DNA of 64,000 nucleotides from CAYOHP01 sp964403795 [NCBI: uncultured bacterium] (GTDB lineage: Bacteria > Muiribacteriota > UBA6191 > CAZXTJ01). The notes below the pieces were generated by a model. That model made no database searches and was not told the DNA's origin. It worked only from the letters and a program-made list of their open reading frames with translations. Made by a program: the position numbers and the translations under genes. Every line of letters starts with the position of its first letter. The first letter of the stretch is position 1. The DNA lies in the NCBI GenBank assembly GCA_964403795.1, contig CAYOHP010000017.1, positions 16,618 through 80,617 of the forward strand. The letters are read 5' to 3'. Positions 36,105 through 44,433 of this stretch are shown here, in pieces.

Positions 36105-36289
36105 GGAATCTAGGTCCGGAGCGAGGGCTCGCCAACCCGGGTGAGAAACCGCGCCCCACGGCCCGCTGGGGTCGCACCCGGTCTCGGAGCCCATGGTCTC
36201 GCGAGACCGCGTCGGGGACCGACACACCGGGCGATGCGGCTGGGGATCGATCTGGCCCGGTATGTGCGAAGGCCAGCTGCGGAGGCCTC

Positions 36290-37144
36290 ATGTCGTTCCG
36301 AACTCCCCGCATCCTTCGCCGCCGGCCGATGCTCCTGTCCGTCCTCTTCGTCTCGATCGGGCTGACCACGCCGCCCCGCTCCCTCCGGGCGGCCCCGGCC
36401 GGACCGGAACCCGGAGGCCAGAGCGGTTTCCTCGGGCAGGAGGAGGGACCGGGTCTGCCTTCCGGACCGCTCCCGGGGCCTTCCGGCCCCGAACTCCGCG
36501 AGGCGCCCCTCCCGGCGCTGCGGGAAGTCCCCTCTCCCGCGCTCCGGGTCGTGGCAGGGCCGCCGGCACTCTCCGGGGACCTGGATCCCGACGGCTTCGT
36601 CTTCTCTTCGGAGTGGCCCAAGCGTATCCCGCTCGGGTCGGGTGGAGGCGGCGAGTCCTGGAGGGGATCGCCGAGGCCCGCGGTCTCGCAGGGCTTCCAT
36701 CGCGGCCTGCTCCACTGGAGCTTCCTGCGCGGCCTGGACGACCACTCGCAGGCCAGTCCCTCGCTGGGAGAGGTCGAGGCCGACCTGTCGCGCCGGCGTG
36801 CCGGAGGCGAGCGGCTGGTCTCCACGCTGTACCGGGCCATGTGCGAATGGTCGGCTGCCCGCGACGGCCTGGCCGCCGCGGAGGGTCGGGATACCGAGGC
36901 TCGCCAGGCCGTCTGGAGACGATGGGTGGAAGAACTGGATGTCGAGATCGTGGCCCTCCGGGCGCTCGGGGCCCGGCTGGCGCCTTCCCGTAGCGCGGCG
37001 CTCCCCATGCACGAGGCCGCAGGCCGGATCTACGGAGCGAGCCCCGCGGGGAGCGTCGAGGAGGGCACCGCCCTGCGCTGGGTCGAGGAGCTGGAGACGG
37101 ATCTCCGCGCCTACGGATTCGGCCCCGAGTCTCCGAGACCCTGA
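36290..37144 (+). CDS. Exported Pro/Gly-rich protein of unknown function
   Basis: The 284-aa product starts at ATG 36290 with GGAGG at 36281-36285 and a signal peptide (PMLLSVLFVSIGLTTPPRSLRA). The mature N-terminus is a Pro/Gly/Leu-rich low-complexity linker (~40-100), followed by a compact helical part rich in Arg, Glu and Trp. I recognise no family. TGGCCC-GGTAT-GTGC at 36253-36267 resembles a sigma54 promoter with two mismatches but sits only 23 nt from the start, so I do not annotate it as one. The RING-type gene begins 21 nt after its stop. Confidence 0.7.
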   Translation: MSFRTPRILRRRPMLLSVLFVSIGLTTPPRSLRAAPAGPEPGGQSGFLGQEEGPGLPSGPLPGPSGPELREAPLPALREVPSPALRVVAGPPALSGDLDPDGFVFSSEWPKRIPLGSGGGGESWRGSPRPAVSQGFHRGLLHWSFLRGLDDHSQASPSLGEVEADLSRRRAGGERLVSTLYRAMCEWSAARDGLAAAEGRDTEARQAVWRRWVEELDVEIVALRALGARLAPSRSAALPMHEAAGRIYGASPAGSVEEGTALRWVEELETDLRAYGFGPESPRP

Positions 37145-37165
37145 GCCGGTGCAACGGCAAGGCCC

Positions 37166-37849
37166 GTGTCTGGGGTGGGCGTGCCTCCGAGGTCTCCCCC
37201 CCGCTCCGCCACTCGCCGAGGCCAGAGCCGCTGTCTGGTTTGCGGTACCGGCGTCGGGCACCGGGACTCCGTCGCATGCCGGCGCTGCGAGACCCCGGTC
37301 CACCCGGAATGCTGGAGCTACGCGGGTGTCTGCCCCGTCTACGGATGCCGGTCGCGGGAGCGGATCGAGGCTGGCCCGGGAGTCCCATCCCACCCCGTGA
37401 CCGCGGCTCCCGCGGATCGAGGTCCTGGGCAGCGGGTGCCCGACTGGACCGACATGGGAGTCTGGGTACGCGACTGCGTGCTCGTGATCGTCCGGTTCGC
37501 CATGATGCTGGGCCTGGTCCTGGCCATCCAGATGGAGATCGGGACGATCCGGGAGCCGACCCTCTGGTCGGTGGGCCTCCTCGTGACGTCGATCGGGTAC
37601 GCAGCCGGGTACTCGTCCCGGTTCGCCATCCCGGAGAACTCGACCGGGGAGGGCGAACGCCATGGGGCCGCCTGGCTTCTCGGGTTCCTCATCGAGGCCG
37701 CAGTGGTGGCAGCGAGTTCCGTGGCCTGCATCCCGGTGGGAACGATAGGTCTGGCCTGCGTGCTCCATGGCGCAATGCCGGATCTCGAATGCACGGCAGC
37801 GATCTGCGGCGCGCCCTATCAGCTGGGCCACAGGTTGGCCTGGGGCTGA
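37166..37849 (+). CDS. Membrane protein with bacterial RING-type zinc finger
   Basis: The 227-aa protein carries an N-terminal zinc site: C23-x2-C26, C38-x2-C41, H46-x2-C49-W, C56, C61 (in CRRCETPVHPECWSYAGVCPVYGC), matching the prokaryotic RING family 1 pattern. Residues ~100-220 hold about four membrane helices (VRFAMMLGLVLAIQ, SVGLLVTSIGYAAGY, LLGFLIEAAVVAASSVA). Such proteins are common in Planctomycetota and similar lineages; a ubiquitin-ligase role is unproven. GTG 37166 is the only credible start after the in-frame stop at 37142. It probably shares a transcript with the gene upstream and converges with the second sigma54 activator (44 bp). Confidence 0.85.
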   Translation: MSGVGVPPRSPPRSATRRGQSRCLVCGTGVGHRDSVACRRCETPVHPECWSYAGVCPVYGCRSRERIEAGPGVPSHPVTAAPADRGPGQRVPDWTDMGVWVRDCVLVIVRFAMMLGLVLAIQMEIGTIREPTLWSVGLLVTSIGYAAGYSSRFAIPENSTGEGERHGAAWLLGFLIEAAVVAASSVACIPVGTIGLACVLHGAMPDLECTAAICGAPYQLGHRLAWG

Positions 37850-37893
37850 GGGGGGCGTTACTCCAGCGAACCGGCCCGCGGCACGCCCGGACG

Positions 37894-39225
37894 CTATTCC
37901 TCCGGCTCGGCCTCTCCCCCGCCGCGCATGACGGTGAGCCGGCGGTACAAGGTCGCCCTGCCGATCCCCAGCATCCGGGCAGCCCGGTTGCGATTGCCGC
38001 CGCAGCGGTCCAGGGCGACCTCGATCTCGGCGTCGGTGAGCGAGGCCGTCCGTTCCCGCTGGGCACGCATGATCTCCCCGGCCTCGCGACTCCATCCGGT
38101 CCTCGGGGCCGAACCGATCCTGAGGTCCCGCGCCCGGAGGATCCCATCGAGGGATACCGCCGCCGCGCCCCGGAGCACATAGGCCAGCTCCCGGATGTTC
38201 CCGGGCCAGGCATGGGCCCGCATGGCGTCCTTGGCATCGTCGGCCAGCGAGATCCCGGCCGGCAGGAACTCCCGGGCCAGGAGGAAGAGGTCGTCGCCCC
38301 GGGCCCGCAGGGGAGGGACGTCGAGGACCACCGCGCTCAGCCGGAAGAAGAGATCGGCCCGGAACGTCCCCTCGGCGACCCGGGCCGCCAGGTCCCGGTG
38401 GGAGGCGCTCACCACCCTCACCCGGACCCGCAGCGTCCCGGTGCTGCCCAGGGGCCGCACCTCCCCTTCCTGCAGGGCCCGCAGCAACTGGGACTGGATC
38501 GCCGCCGGCAGCTCCCCGATCTCGTCCAGGAAGAGGGTGCCGCCGTCCGCCGCCACGAAGGCTCCCTGGCGGGCCGCTCCCGCCCCCGTGTAGGCGCCCT
38601 CGACGTGTCCGAACAACTCGCTCCGGGCGGTCTCGGGATCCGAGAGCTGGGTGCAGTCCACGACCTGGTAGGGACCTTCGGGATCCCGCCCGAGGCGATG
38701 GATGGCGCGGGCCAGGAGTTCCTTGCCGGTCCCCGTCTCGCCCTGGAGCAGCAGGGGGAGGTCGAGCGGCGCCACCTTCTCGACCAGCGAGAGCAGGTCG
38801 GCGAGCGCTCGGCTGTTGCCGATCACCCCCGCGAAGCTCTCCCTCCGGGGGGGCGTGACCGGGAGGTGGTCCGTCCGGGAGCGCAGCACGAAGGCACTCG
38901 ATCCAAGGCGCACGGTCTGATCCGGGGCCAGGTCGGCATCGCGGACCCTGACCTTCTCGACGAAGGTCCCGGACCGGGACTCGAGATCGACGACCCGGTA
39001 TCCGGTACCGGAGGGTTCGAGGCGCAGGTGCTCGCGCGAGACCGAAGGATCCCGGAACACCAGGTCCGCGGTCTCGGAACGTCCCAGGATCACAGGCTGG
39101 TCCGTGAGGGCCCGTTCGAGTCCGGCCTCGGGCCCCTCGGTCACGACCAGGACCATCCGTTCGAGCCGCAGGGCGACCCCCTGGGCCGAGGTGGTCAGCA
39201 TGCTGCGGGTGGTGGATTCGCTCAC
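37894..39225 (-). CDS. Second sigma54-dependent activator with FHA domain (GAYTGA variant)
   Basis: The 443-aa protein has an FHA domain at ~25-115 (PVILGRSETADLVFRDPSVSREHLRL, LESRSGTFVEKVRV), a sigma54 AAA+ domain (Walker A GETGTGKE, 162-169; sigma54 loop GAYTGA, 210-215, with Tyr for Phe; Walker B GTLFLDEIGE) and a Fis-type DNA-binding tail (RNRAARMLGIGRATLYRRL). It is divergent from a receptor-like Ser/Thr kinase, 77 bp apart, which is the natural candidate to phosphorylate its partner or ligand. The start is uncertain: GTG 39225 is used, with ATG 39255 and ATG 39201 in the same frame; none has a strong SD. Confidence 0.95.
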   Translation of the reverse strand: MSESTTRSMLTTSAQGVALRLERMVLVVTEGPEAGLERALTDQPVILGRSETADLVFRDPSVSREHLRLEPSGTGYRVVDLESRSGTFVEKVRVRDADLAPDQTVRLGSSAFVLRSRTDHLPVTPPRRESFAGVIGNSRALADLLSLVEKVAPLDLPLLLQGETGTGKELLARAIHRLGRDPEGPYQVVDCTQLSDPETARSELFGHVEGAYTGAGAARQGAFVAADGGTLFLDEIGELPAAIQSQLLRALQEGEVRPLGSTGTLRVRVRVVSASHRDLAARVAEGTFRADLFFRLSAVVLDVPPLRARGDDLFLLAREFLPAGISLADDAKDAMRAHAWPGNIRELAYVLRGAAAVSLDGILRARDLRIGSAPRTGWSREAGEIMRAQRERTASLTDAEIEVALDRCGGNRNRAARMLGIGRATLYRRLTVMRGGGEAEPEE

Positions 39226-39289
39226 CCCGCCATTGCACCAGAGGGCCGGTGCCATCGCAATTCCGCTCTGCCGCGTCCCAGGTCGCCCG

Positions 39290-39295
39290 TACACT
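39290..39295 (+). promoter_or_regulatory. -10-like box directly ahead of kinase 2
   Basis: TACACT lies 7 nt before ATG 39303, and no SD is present. Transcription starting 7 nt after the box would begin at the ATG, the arrangement of a leaderless mRNA. Confidence 0.5.
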
Positions 39296-39302
39296 CGTCC
39301 CG

Positions 39303-41351
39303 ATGACAGGTCCCGATCCCGACCCGCGCTACGGACGTCGCTACCAGGCGATCCGCCTGGTCGGGAAGGGCGCCAACGGCGAGGTCTACGAGGCCCTCGA
39401 CACCCGCCTGGAACGGAGGGTGGCGGTGAAGGTCTTCGGGGCGAGCCCCGACTTCGACGCCGGTCGGCAGCGCTTCACCCGGGAGGCAAGGCTGCTCGGT
39501 TCCCACCCGCACCCCGCGATCGTCGCGGTCCTCGATGTGGACATGGAGTCGGATCCGCCCTTCCTGGTGCTGGCCTGGATGCCGGGGGGAGACCTGGCGG
39601 ACCTGCTGCGCCTGAGCGGTGCCCTGCCGGCGGCCGAGGTGGTCCGGATCGGTGCCCGTCTGGCCTCCGCCCTCGCCCACCTCCACGGGCTCGGGATCCT
39701 GCACCGGGACGTGAAGCTCGAGAACGTCCTGCGGGACGAGGCCGGGGAGGTCGCGCTCGCCGACCTGGGCCTCGCCGCCGGTGAGGGCATGGCGCCCCTG
39801 ACCAAGACGGGATTCCTGGTAGGGACGCCCCGCTACATGGCGCCCGAGCTCGCCCACGAGGGGGTCTACTCGGCGGCCTCCGACCTCTTCGCCCTGGGTG
39901 TGGTCCTGGCGGAACTGGGGACCGGGCAGCGGCGGAGCGTCTCGGCGCCCGACCGGGATCGGGAATCCGAGGACCTGGCGGGGAGCCTCGAGCCGGCGTC
40001 GCTCCGGACCCTGGTCCGCAGCCTCCTCCACAGCCAACCGGGATGGAGACCGGCCAGCGCCAGGGAAATCGCGGAACGCCTGGACGCGATCGGGAGCGAG
40101 CTCTCGGGCGCACCCGTGGGACGCGTCCCGACCTCCACCCTCGAGGACGCGACCAGCGAGGTCCCCGGATCCACGGTGGTGGCACCCGGGAGGCCATCTG
40201 CGGTCGCGGGGCAGGAAGCCGGGTGGTCTGCCGTGCGCCGCCGGGCGGCAGGCGCGGCGGTCGGCGCCCTGGTGGCGCTGCTGGCGATGTCATGGGCGAG
40301 GATCCGACCCGTCCTCGGTGGCGATCCCGGTTCCGGGGATCCCCGACCCGGGTCGACGAACGTCCCTGCCCCGCCACCCGGGCCGGGAGCCGCGGAAGCG
40401 CTGGCGAAGGCCATGGCGCCTCGTCGCAGGTGTCTGCTCGAGAGCTGGGACCGGACCGACCCGGCGGCCCTGGAGGGACTCGCCGCCCGGATCGAGCGGG
40501 TCGCCGACCAGGAGTGCTTCCAGAGACGAGGGGAACTCCGGGAGATCCTCGCCCGCGCCCTCGACGGAGGCCGTGACGGCGCCACGGCCCCGGTCCTGGA
40601 AGCCTCGGCTCCCTGGTTCGAGGCTGCCGAGCAGGTGCGCCTGCTCACCATGGACCTCGGGACATGGAACCTGGAGCGCTTCGACCGTCGGGACGAGTTC
40701 CTGGCGATGACCGAACGCCTGGAGCAGGTCCAGGACCTGGATCGGCAGCTCGCTTCCGAGATCCTGGTGCCGCGGTTCTCGGAACGGGCGGGCCTGCTCG
40801 ACCTGGCGATGCTCGCAGAGGCCCGGCGCACCGATCTGCTCCCGGGGTTCGACGACGTGCTACTGGCGCGGCGCCTGGCCGCCGGGCTCCGGGACGGGGG
40901 GGAGGTCGCAGGCGTCGACGCAGCCGGCACCGCGCTCGCCCGGCTGCTCGACCACGCGCTCCAGCGGGCCCAGACCGACGCCCTGGGACCCGGCCGGCCG
41001 CTGCCCCTGGAACACCTCGATCTCCTGGTCGGCCTGGCGATCCGTCCCGGGAGCCCGGATCGCCACCGGGTCTCGTTCCTCGACCACACCCTCGCCCTGG
41101 CGGCCCACTACGTCTTCATGAGCGCGTTCCGGGACGTGGTCCCTGCGGTACGCGCCGCCGAGCTGGCCCAGCGGCTCCTGGACCGGATCGAGCAGGATGG
41201 CGGTCGCGCCCGCTTCGGCTACCGCCTCCCTGAGGAAGGCTGGTGGGGGCCGCGGCAGCCGGCCTCGAACGCCACCAACCCGGCCGTGGCGGCGCTGCGG
41301 TCCCGCATCCTCTCGCTGCTCGGGCCGGAGGCGTCCCCGACCGGGAGGTGA
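39303..41351 (+). CDS. Second receptor-like Ser/Thr protein kinase
   Basis: The 682-aa protein has kinase residues ~13-265: glycine loop VGKGANGEVYE, Lys43 in VAVKVF, catalytic HRDVKLENVL (133-142), LADLGLA (DLG, 154-156, in place of DFG) and GTPRYMAPE. A transmembrane helix (~315-333, AAGAAVGALVALLAMSWAR) precedes a ~345-residue helical extracytoplasmic region that differs from that of kinase 1. A DLG motif still supplies the metal-binding Asp, so activity is expected. It is divergent from the second FHA-sigma54 activator, mirroring the kinase/activator pair at 6801-10149. The start is ATG 39303. Confidence 0.95.
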   Translation: MTGPDPDPRYGRRYQAIRLVGKGANGEVYEALDTRLERRVAVKVFGASPDFDAGRQRFTREARLLGSHPHPAIVAVLDVDMESDPPFLVLAWMPGGDLADLLRLSGALPAAEVVRIGARLASALAHLHGLGILHRDVKLENVLRDEAGEVALADLGLAAGEGMAPLTKTGFLVGTPRYMAPELAHEGVYSAASDLFALGVVLAELGTGQRRSVSAPDRDRESEDLAGSLEPASLRTLVRSLLHSQPGWRPASAREIAERLDAIGSELSGAPVGRVPTSTLEDATSEVPGSTVVAPGRPSAVAGQEAGWSAVRRRAAGAAVGALVALLAMSWARIRPVLGGDPGSGDPRPGSTNVPAPPPGPGAAEALAKAMAPRRRCLLESWDRTDPAALEGLAARIERVADQECFQRRGELREILARALDGGRDGATAPVLEASAPWFEAAEQVRLLTMDLGTWNLERFDRRDEFLAMTERLEQVQDLDRQLASEILVPRFSERAGLLDLAMLAEARRTDLLPGFDDVLLARRLAAGLRDGGEVAGVDAAGTALARLLDHALQRAQTDALGPGRPLPLEHLDLLVGLAIRPGSPDRHRVSFLDHTLALAAHYVFMSAFRDVVPAVRAAELAQRLLDRIEQDGGRARFGYRLPEEGWWGPRQPASNATNPAVAALRSRILSLLGPEASPTGR

Positions 41352-41419
41352 TCCGGGGGCGACCAGGAGGGTCGGACCCGACTCCGGAGGCCTCCCTGGC
41401 ACCGCGCCCGGATGCGGGC

Positions 41420-41425
41420 TACCCT
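41420..41425 (+). promoter_or_regulatory. -10-like box for the 41445 gene
   Basis: GC-TACCCT-CG lies 19 nt before ATG 41445, followed by GGGAGG. Confidence 0.4.
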
Positions 41426-41444
41426 CGAAGGGGAGGTCGTGACG

Positions 41445-41978
41445 ATGCCCCTGCATCCCGGTCGCTGCCTGTTCCTCGCCTGCCTCCTGATGGTGCCTGC
41501 AGGCGCACTCCGGGCCGAACCGCCCCTGCCGTCCGACGAGCGCCTCGCCCTGATGGAGGAGGCTGCCGCCCCCCTCGACGGGGTCTGGACCGGTGAGTTC
41601 CGCCAGTTCGACCCGGGACGGTTCATGGGCTACCCGATGCGCATGGAGGTCACCAGCCGGACCGAGCCCGATGGACGGGTGCGGATCGAGGGAACCCTCC
41701 ACTGGCCCACCCTGCGGGATGGTGTGACCTCGCTCTCGGGATCCCGGCGCGGCAACATGCTGCGTTTCACCGAACCGGAACTCCTGCAGGGCTCCGAGCT
41801 GGTGCTCCTCGGCGACTACCAGGCCTCGTTCCGGACCCCTGACCGGATCGAGGGTGTCTGGGTGCATCCGGACCGGAATGCCCGGGACGGCTTCGGGACC
41901 TTCGTGCTCGAGCGCAGCTCCCTGGCCCGGACCTGGCAAGTGCAGGAGCCGGGCTGGCTGGAGGCTCCGGGACGCTGA
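41445..41978 (+). CDS. Small exported protein of unknown function
   Basis: The 177-aa product starts at ATG 41445 (GGGAGG at 41431-41436) with a signal peptide (GRCLFLACLLMVPAGALRA). The mature part is likely beta-rich: PLDGVWTGEFRQF, MRMEVTSRTEPDGRVRIEGTLHWP, SELVLLGDYQASF, RIEGVWVHPDRNARDGFGTFVLER. The G-x-W-x-G opening and the final GTFVLER strand resemble lipocalin-like or similar exported domains, but no family is claimed. It follows kinase 2 on the same strand after 93 bp with its own -10-like box. Confidence 0.75.
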   Translation: MPLHPGRCLFLACLLMVPAGALRAEPPLPSDERLALMEEAAAPLDGVWTGEFRQFDPGRFMGYPMRMEVTSRTEPDGRVRIEGTLHWPTLRDGVTSLSGSRRGNMLRFTEPELLQGSELVLLGDYQASFRTPDRIEGVWVHPDRNARDGFGTFVLERSSLARTWQVQEPGWLEAPGR

Positions 41979-41996
41979 AGGGTCGTCGCCGGCCGG

Positions 41997-43382
41997 CTAC
42001 CCGACGCCGAGATCGAGTCGATCCGCCAGTTCCTCCAGCGAGGGGTGGAGGATCCGGCCGTCCCCCAGCGATCCGGCCTCGGCCGGGAGGTTCCGGGTGA
42101 GGCGCTTCAAGCCGTAGAAGCCGTTCATGGCCGCCGAGAGCACCTGGCCGCCACGGGAAAGCTGCCTCGCCCCTCGTACCAGGCGCGCCGCCACCCTCCC
42201 GGGCGAGAACGTCCGATCCCACAGTTCCCGGTGGGCCCGTAGCAGCTCGTCCGGCGTCATCCGCGCCGGCGTGAAGGCCACGTTGTAGCCGTTGTAGTGG
42301 TCCCAGCCGAGCTCCGGGCGGAGCCGACCCGAACCGAGCCATTCCTGGTAGATGCGGGTCCCCCGGAAGGGCGTGAGGATGCTGAGGAAGGGCACGTCGA
42401 ACTCGAGCTCCTGGAGCTGGTCCGCCATCCGCACGATGCTCTCCGGCGTCTGGCAGTCGAAGCCCGCGATGAATCCGGCCATGACGCAGATGCCCCGGTC
42501 ATGGAGGCGCTCCACCGCCTCGCCGTAGGCGGCCACCCGGTTCTGGCGCTTGGTCACGCTCTCGAGGGCATCCTCCTCGAAGCTCTCGATCCCGAGGAAG
42601 ATGCCGGCACAGCCGGAAGCCTCCATGAGATCGAGCAGCTCGGGATCCCTCACGATGTCGATGCTGGCCTGGGTGAGCCACCACCGGTCGAGGCCCCGGA
42701 GCTCGCGCAGGAGGTCCTTGGCCCAGGCGCGCTGGACCAGCAGGTTGTCGTCCCAGAACCAGACCAGTCGCTCCTGCCACCAGTGGGGGAAGTGCGACCC
42801 GGCGACGTCCCGCACCACCTCCTCGACCGGCCGGACCCGGAAGCCCGGGTTCAGGTCGGGCACGGTGCAGAACCCGCAGGTGAAGGGGCAGCCCCGGGTC
42901 GCCTGCAGGACCCGCGGCACCATGAAGGCCGGCTCGAGCAGGTCGTAGCGGGGCGTGGGGAGGCCGGCCAGTTCCGGGGCACCACCCCGGTAGACCCGGT
43001 CCGGGGTCCCGGCCGAGAAGTCCTCCACCACCCGAGGCCAGATCGCATCGGCCTCGCCGGTCACCACCGCGTCGAAGTGCTGGAGGGCCTCGTCCACCCA
43101 GTAGGTGACATGGGGGCCGCCGGCCACCACCGGGACACCCAGGGCCCGGTAGGCGTCGGCGACCTCGTAGGCCCGGCGGGCGAAACCGGAGAAGAAGCTG
43201 ATCGCCACCAGATCGGGCCAGCCGTCCACGGGTACCGGGCGCACCTGTTCATGGACCAGATCGACTTCGTGCTCGCGGGGCGTCAGCGCTGCCAGGTGCA
43301 TGCCCGTCACCGGGGGAACCATGTGCCAGGCATGCCCCCGGAGGTAGCGGGGCAGGTAGCTGACCACGATGCGGATCCTCAC
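41997..43382 (-). CDS. B12-binding radical SAM protein (DUF4070-type)
   Basis: The 461-aa protein starts at GTG 43382 with GGGAGG 6 nt upstream. The N-terminal ~140 residues form a cobalamin-binding-like domain (VAISFFSGFARRAYEVADAYRAL, VVAGGPHVTYW, AVVTGEADAIW). The radical SAM core has cluster cysteines in RGCPFTCGFCTVP (C165, C169, C172; CxxxCxxC), then FWDDNLLV and FLGIESFEEDALESVTKRQN. The C-terminal part matches the DUF4070-like extension (PFRGTRIYQEWLGSGRL). Relatives methylate or modify lipids, pigments and peptides; the substrate here is unknown. No partner gene is adjacent. Confidence 0.9.
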   Translation of the reverse strand: MRIRIVVSYLPRYLRGHAWHMVPPVTGMHLAALTPREHEVDLVHEQVRPVPVDGWPDLVAISFFSGFARRAYEVADAYRALGVPVVAGGPHVTYWVDEALQHFDAVVTGEADAIWPRVVEDFSAGTPDRVYRGGAPELAGLPTPRYDLLEPAFMVPRVLQATRGCPFTCGFCTVPDLNPGFRVRPVEEVVRDVAGSHFPHWWQERLVWFWDDNLLVQRAWAKDLLRELRGLDRWWLTQASIDIVRDPELLDLMEASGCAGIFLGIESFEEDALESVTKRQNRVAAYGEAVERLHDRGICVMAGFIAGFDCQTPESIVRMADQLQELEFDVPFLSILTPFRGTRIYQEWLGSGRLRPELGWDHYNGYNVAFTPARMTPDELLRAHRELWDRTFSPGRVAARLVRGARQLSRGGQVLSAAMNGFYGLKRLTRNLPAEAGSLGDGRILHPSLEELADRLDLGVG

Positions 43383-43464
43383 GAGGCGCCTCCCTCGGTC
43401 CCTGCGAAGGTAGCCCGGCCCCTGCTCCCGGAGACGCCGGGCACCGGCGGCGGCACCCACCGGA

Positions 43465-43470
43465 TACACT
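43465..43470 (+). promoter_or_regulatory. -10-like box for the TrkA-C gene
   Basis: TACACT lies 32 nt before ATG 43503 in the 120-bp divergent interval. Confidence 0.4.
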
Positions 43471-43502
43471 CGGAGGGGTCGGATCCCCGCACCGGAACCT
43501 CC

Positions 43503-44342
43503 ATGCTCGCGATCTACGCGTTCCTCTCGGTCGTCGCCATCTCGCTCCTGATCCTCAGGGTCGGGACCATCGCCCTCATGCTGACCGGCCTCTCGGAGGA
43601 CCTCGCTGCCTTCCAGGCACTCTCGGCCTTCACCGGGACGGGCTTCACGACCTCCGAGGCCGAGTCGATGATGAGCCATCCCGGGCGTCGCAGGATCGTC
43701 CGCGACCTGATGATCCTCGGGAACATGGGAGTCGTCTCGGCCGTCTCGACCGCGATCCTGACGGTGGGCTCGCTCGCAAGCTCCCAGCAGGGGGAGCAGT
43801 CCCTGATGGTGCTCCTCTGCGGCCTCGGCCTGATCTCGGCGACCAGTTTCCACCCGAAGTTGCGGCGGGCCATCTCGATTCCCATCCAGAAGTCCCTCGA
43901 GGCGCTCACGGACCTCGAACTCAAGGACTACGCGGACCTGCTCCAGGTCGAGGGCGGCTACCGGGTAGCCGAGCTGCGGATCGGCGCCGACCACTGGGCC
44001 TGCGGGAAGACCCTGCTGCAGCTCCGCCTCGCCGACGAAGGCGTCTGGATCCTGGGGATCCGCCGGGCCGACGGACGCTATCTCGGGGTCCCGGTGCCGA
44101 CGACCGCCGTCCTGGCCGAAGACCACCTGATCGTCTACGGGAAGGCCCAGGAACTCGCCGACCTGGCCCACCGCAAGCAGGGCCCCGAAGGGGACGCCGA
44201 GCACCGCGCCGCCAAGATCCGGGCAGACCGGATCGAAGCGGCCGAGATCCTGGAGGACCGCCTGGCATTGGAGGCTCCGGAACCCGCGGATCCGGAGGGT
44301 CCGCGCGGGGATCCCCCCGGGAACCCTTCTCAGGGCTCGTAG
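43503..44342 (+). CDS. Membrane protein with TrkA C-terminal (RCK_C) domain
   Basis: The 279-aa protein has three to four N-terminal membrane segments (YAFLSVVAISLLILRVGTIALML, ILGNMGVVSAVSTAILTVG, LMVLLCGLGLISATSF). The motif ALSAFTGTGFTTSEAE, like the potassium-selective pore of Trk/Ktr channels, lies between the first two. An RCK_C domain follows at ~150-215 (YRVAELRIGADHWACGKTLLQLRL ... TTAVLAEDHLIVYG), which in known transporters binds regulatory nucleotides or ions. The last ~60 residues are acidic and Pro-rich. A K+ or other cation channel/regulator role is inferred. ATG 43503 has only a weak SD. Confidence 0.8.
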   Translation: MLAIYAFLSVVAISLLILRVGTIALMLTGLSEDLAAFQALSAFTGTGFTTSEAESMMSHPGRRRIVRDLMILGNMGVVSAVSTAILTVGSLASSQQGEQSLMVLLCGLGLISATSFHPKLRRAISIPIQKSLEALTDLELKDYADLLQVEGGYRVAELRIGADHWACGKTLLQLRLADEGVWILGIRRADGRYLGVPVPTTAVLAEDHLIVYGKAQELADLAHRKQGPEGDAEHRAAKIRADRIEAAEILEDRLALEAPEPADPEGPRGDPPGNPSQGS

Positions 44343-44404
44343 CCGGTCTTCGACCTGCCGAGGGGGATCTGCCGATGAGGACCACCGGCTCCCGGATCCC
44401 CGGG

Positions 44405-44410
44405 TACTCT
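44405..44410 (+). promoter_or_regulatory. -10-like box for the PEGA protein gene
   Basis: GGG-TACTCT-GG lies 23 nt before ATG 44434, upstream of AGGAAGG. Confidence 0.4.
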
Positions 44411-44433
44411 GGCCCCCGACCCAGGAAGGCTCC

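Noticed and set aside
36253-36268. Sigma54-like TGGCCC-GGTAT-GTGC before the 36290 gene
   Set aside because: Two mismatches and only 23 nt to the start codon, leaving almost no room for the SD after the expected TSS.
41393-41410. TGGCAC before the 41445 gene
   Set aside because: No GC element at the required distance; the position where TTGC should stand reads CCGG.
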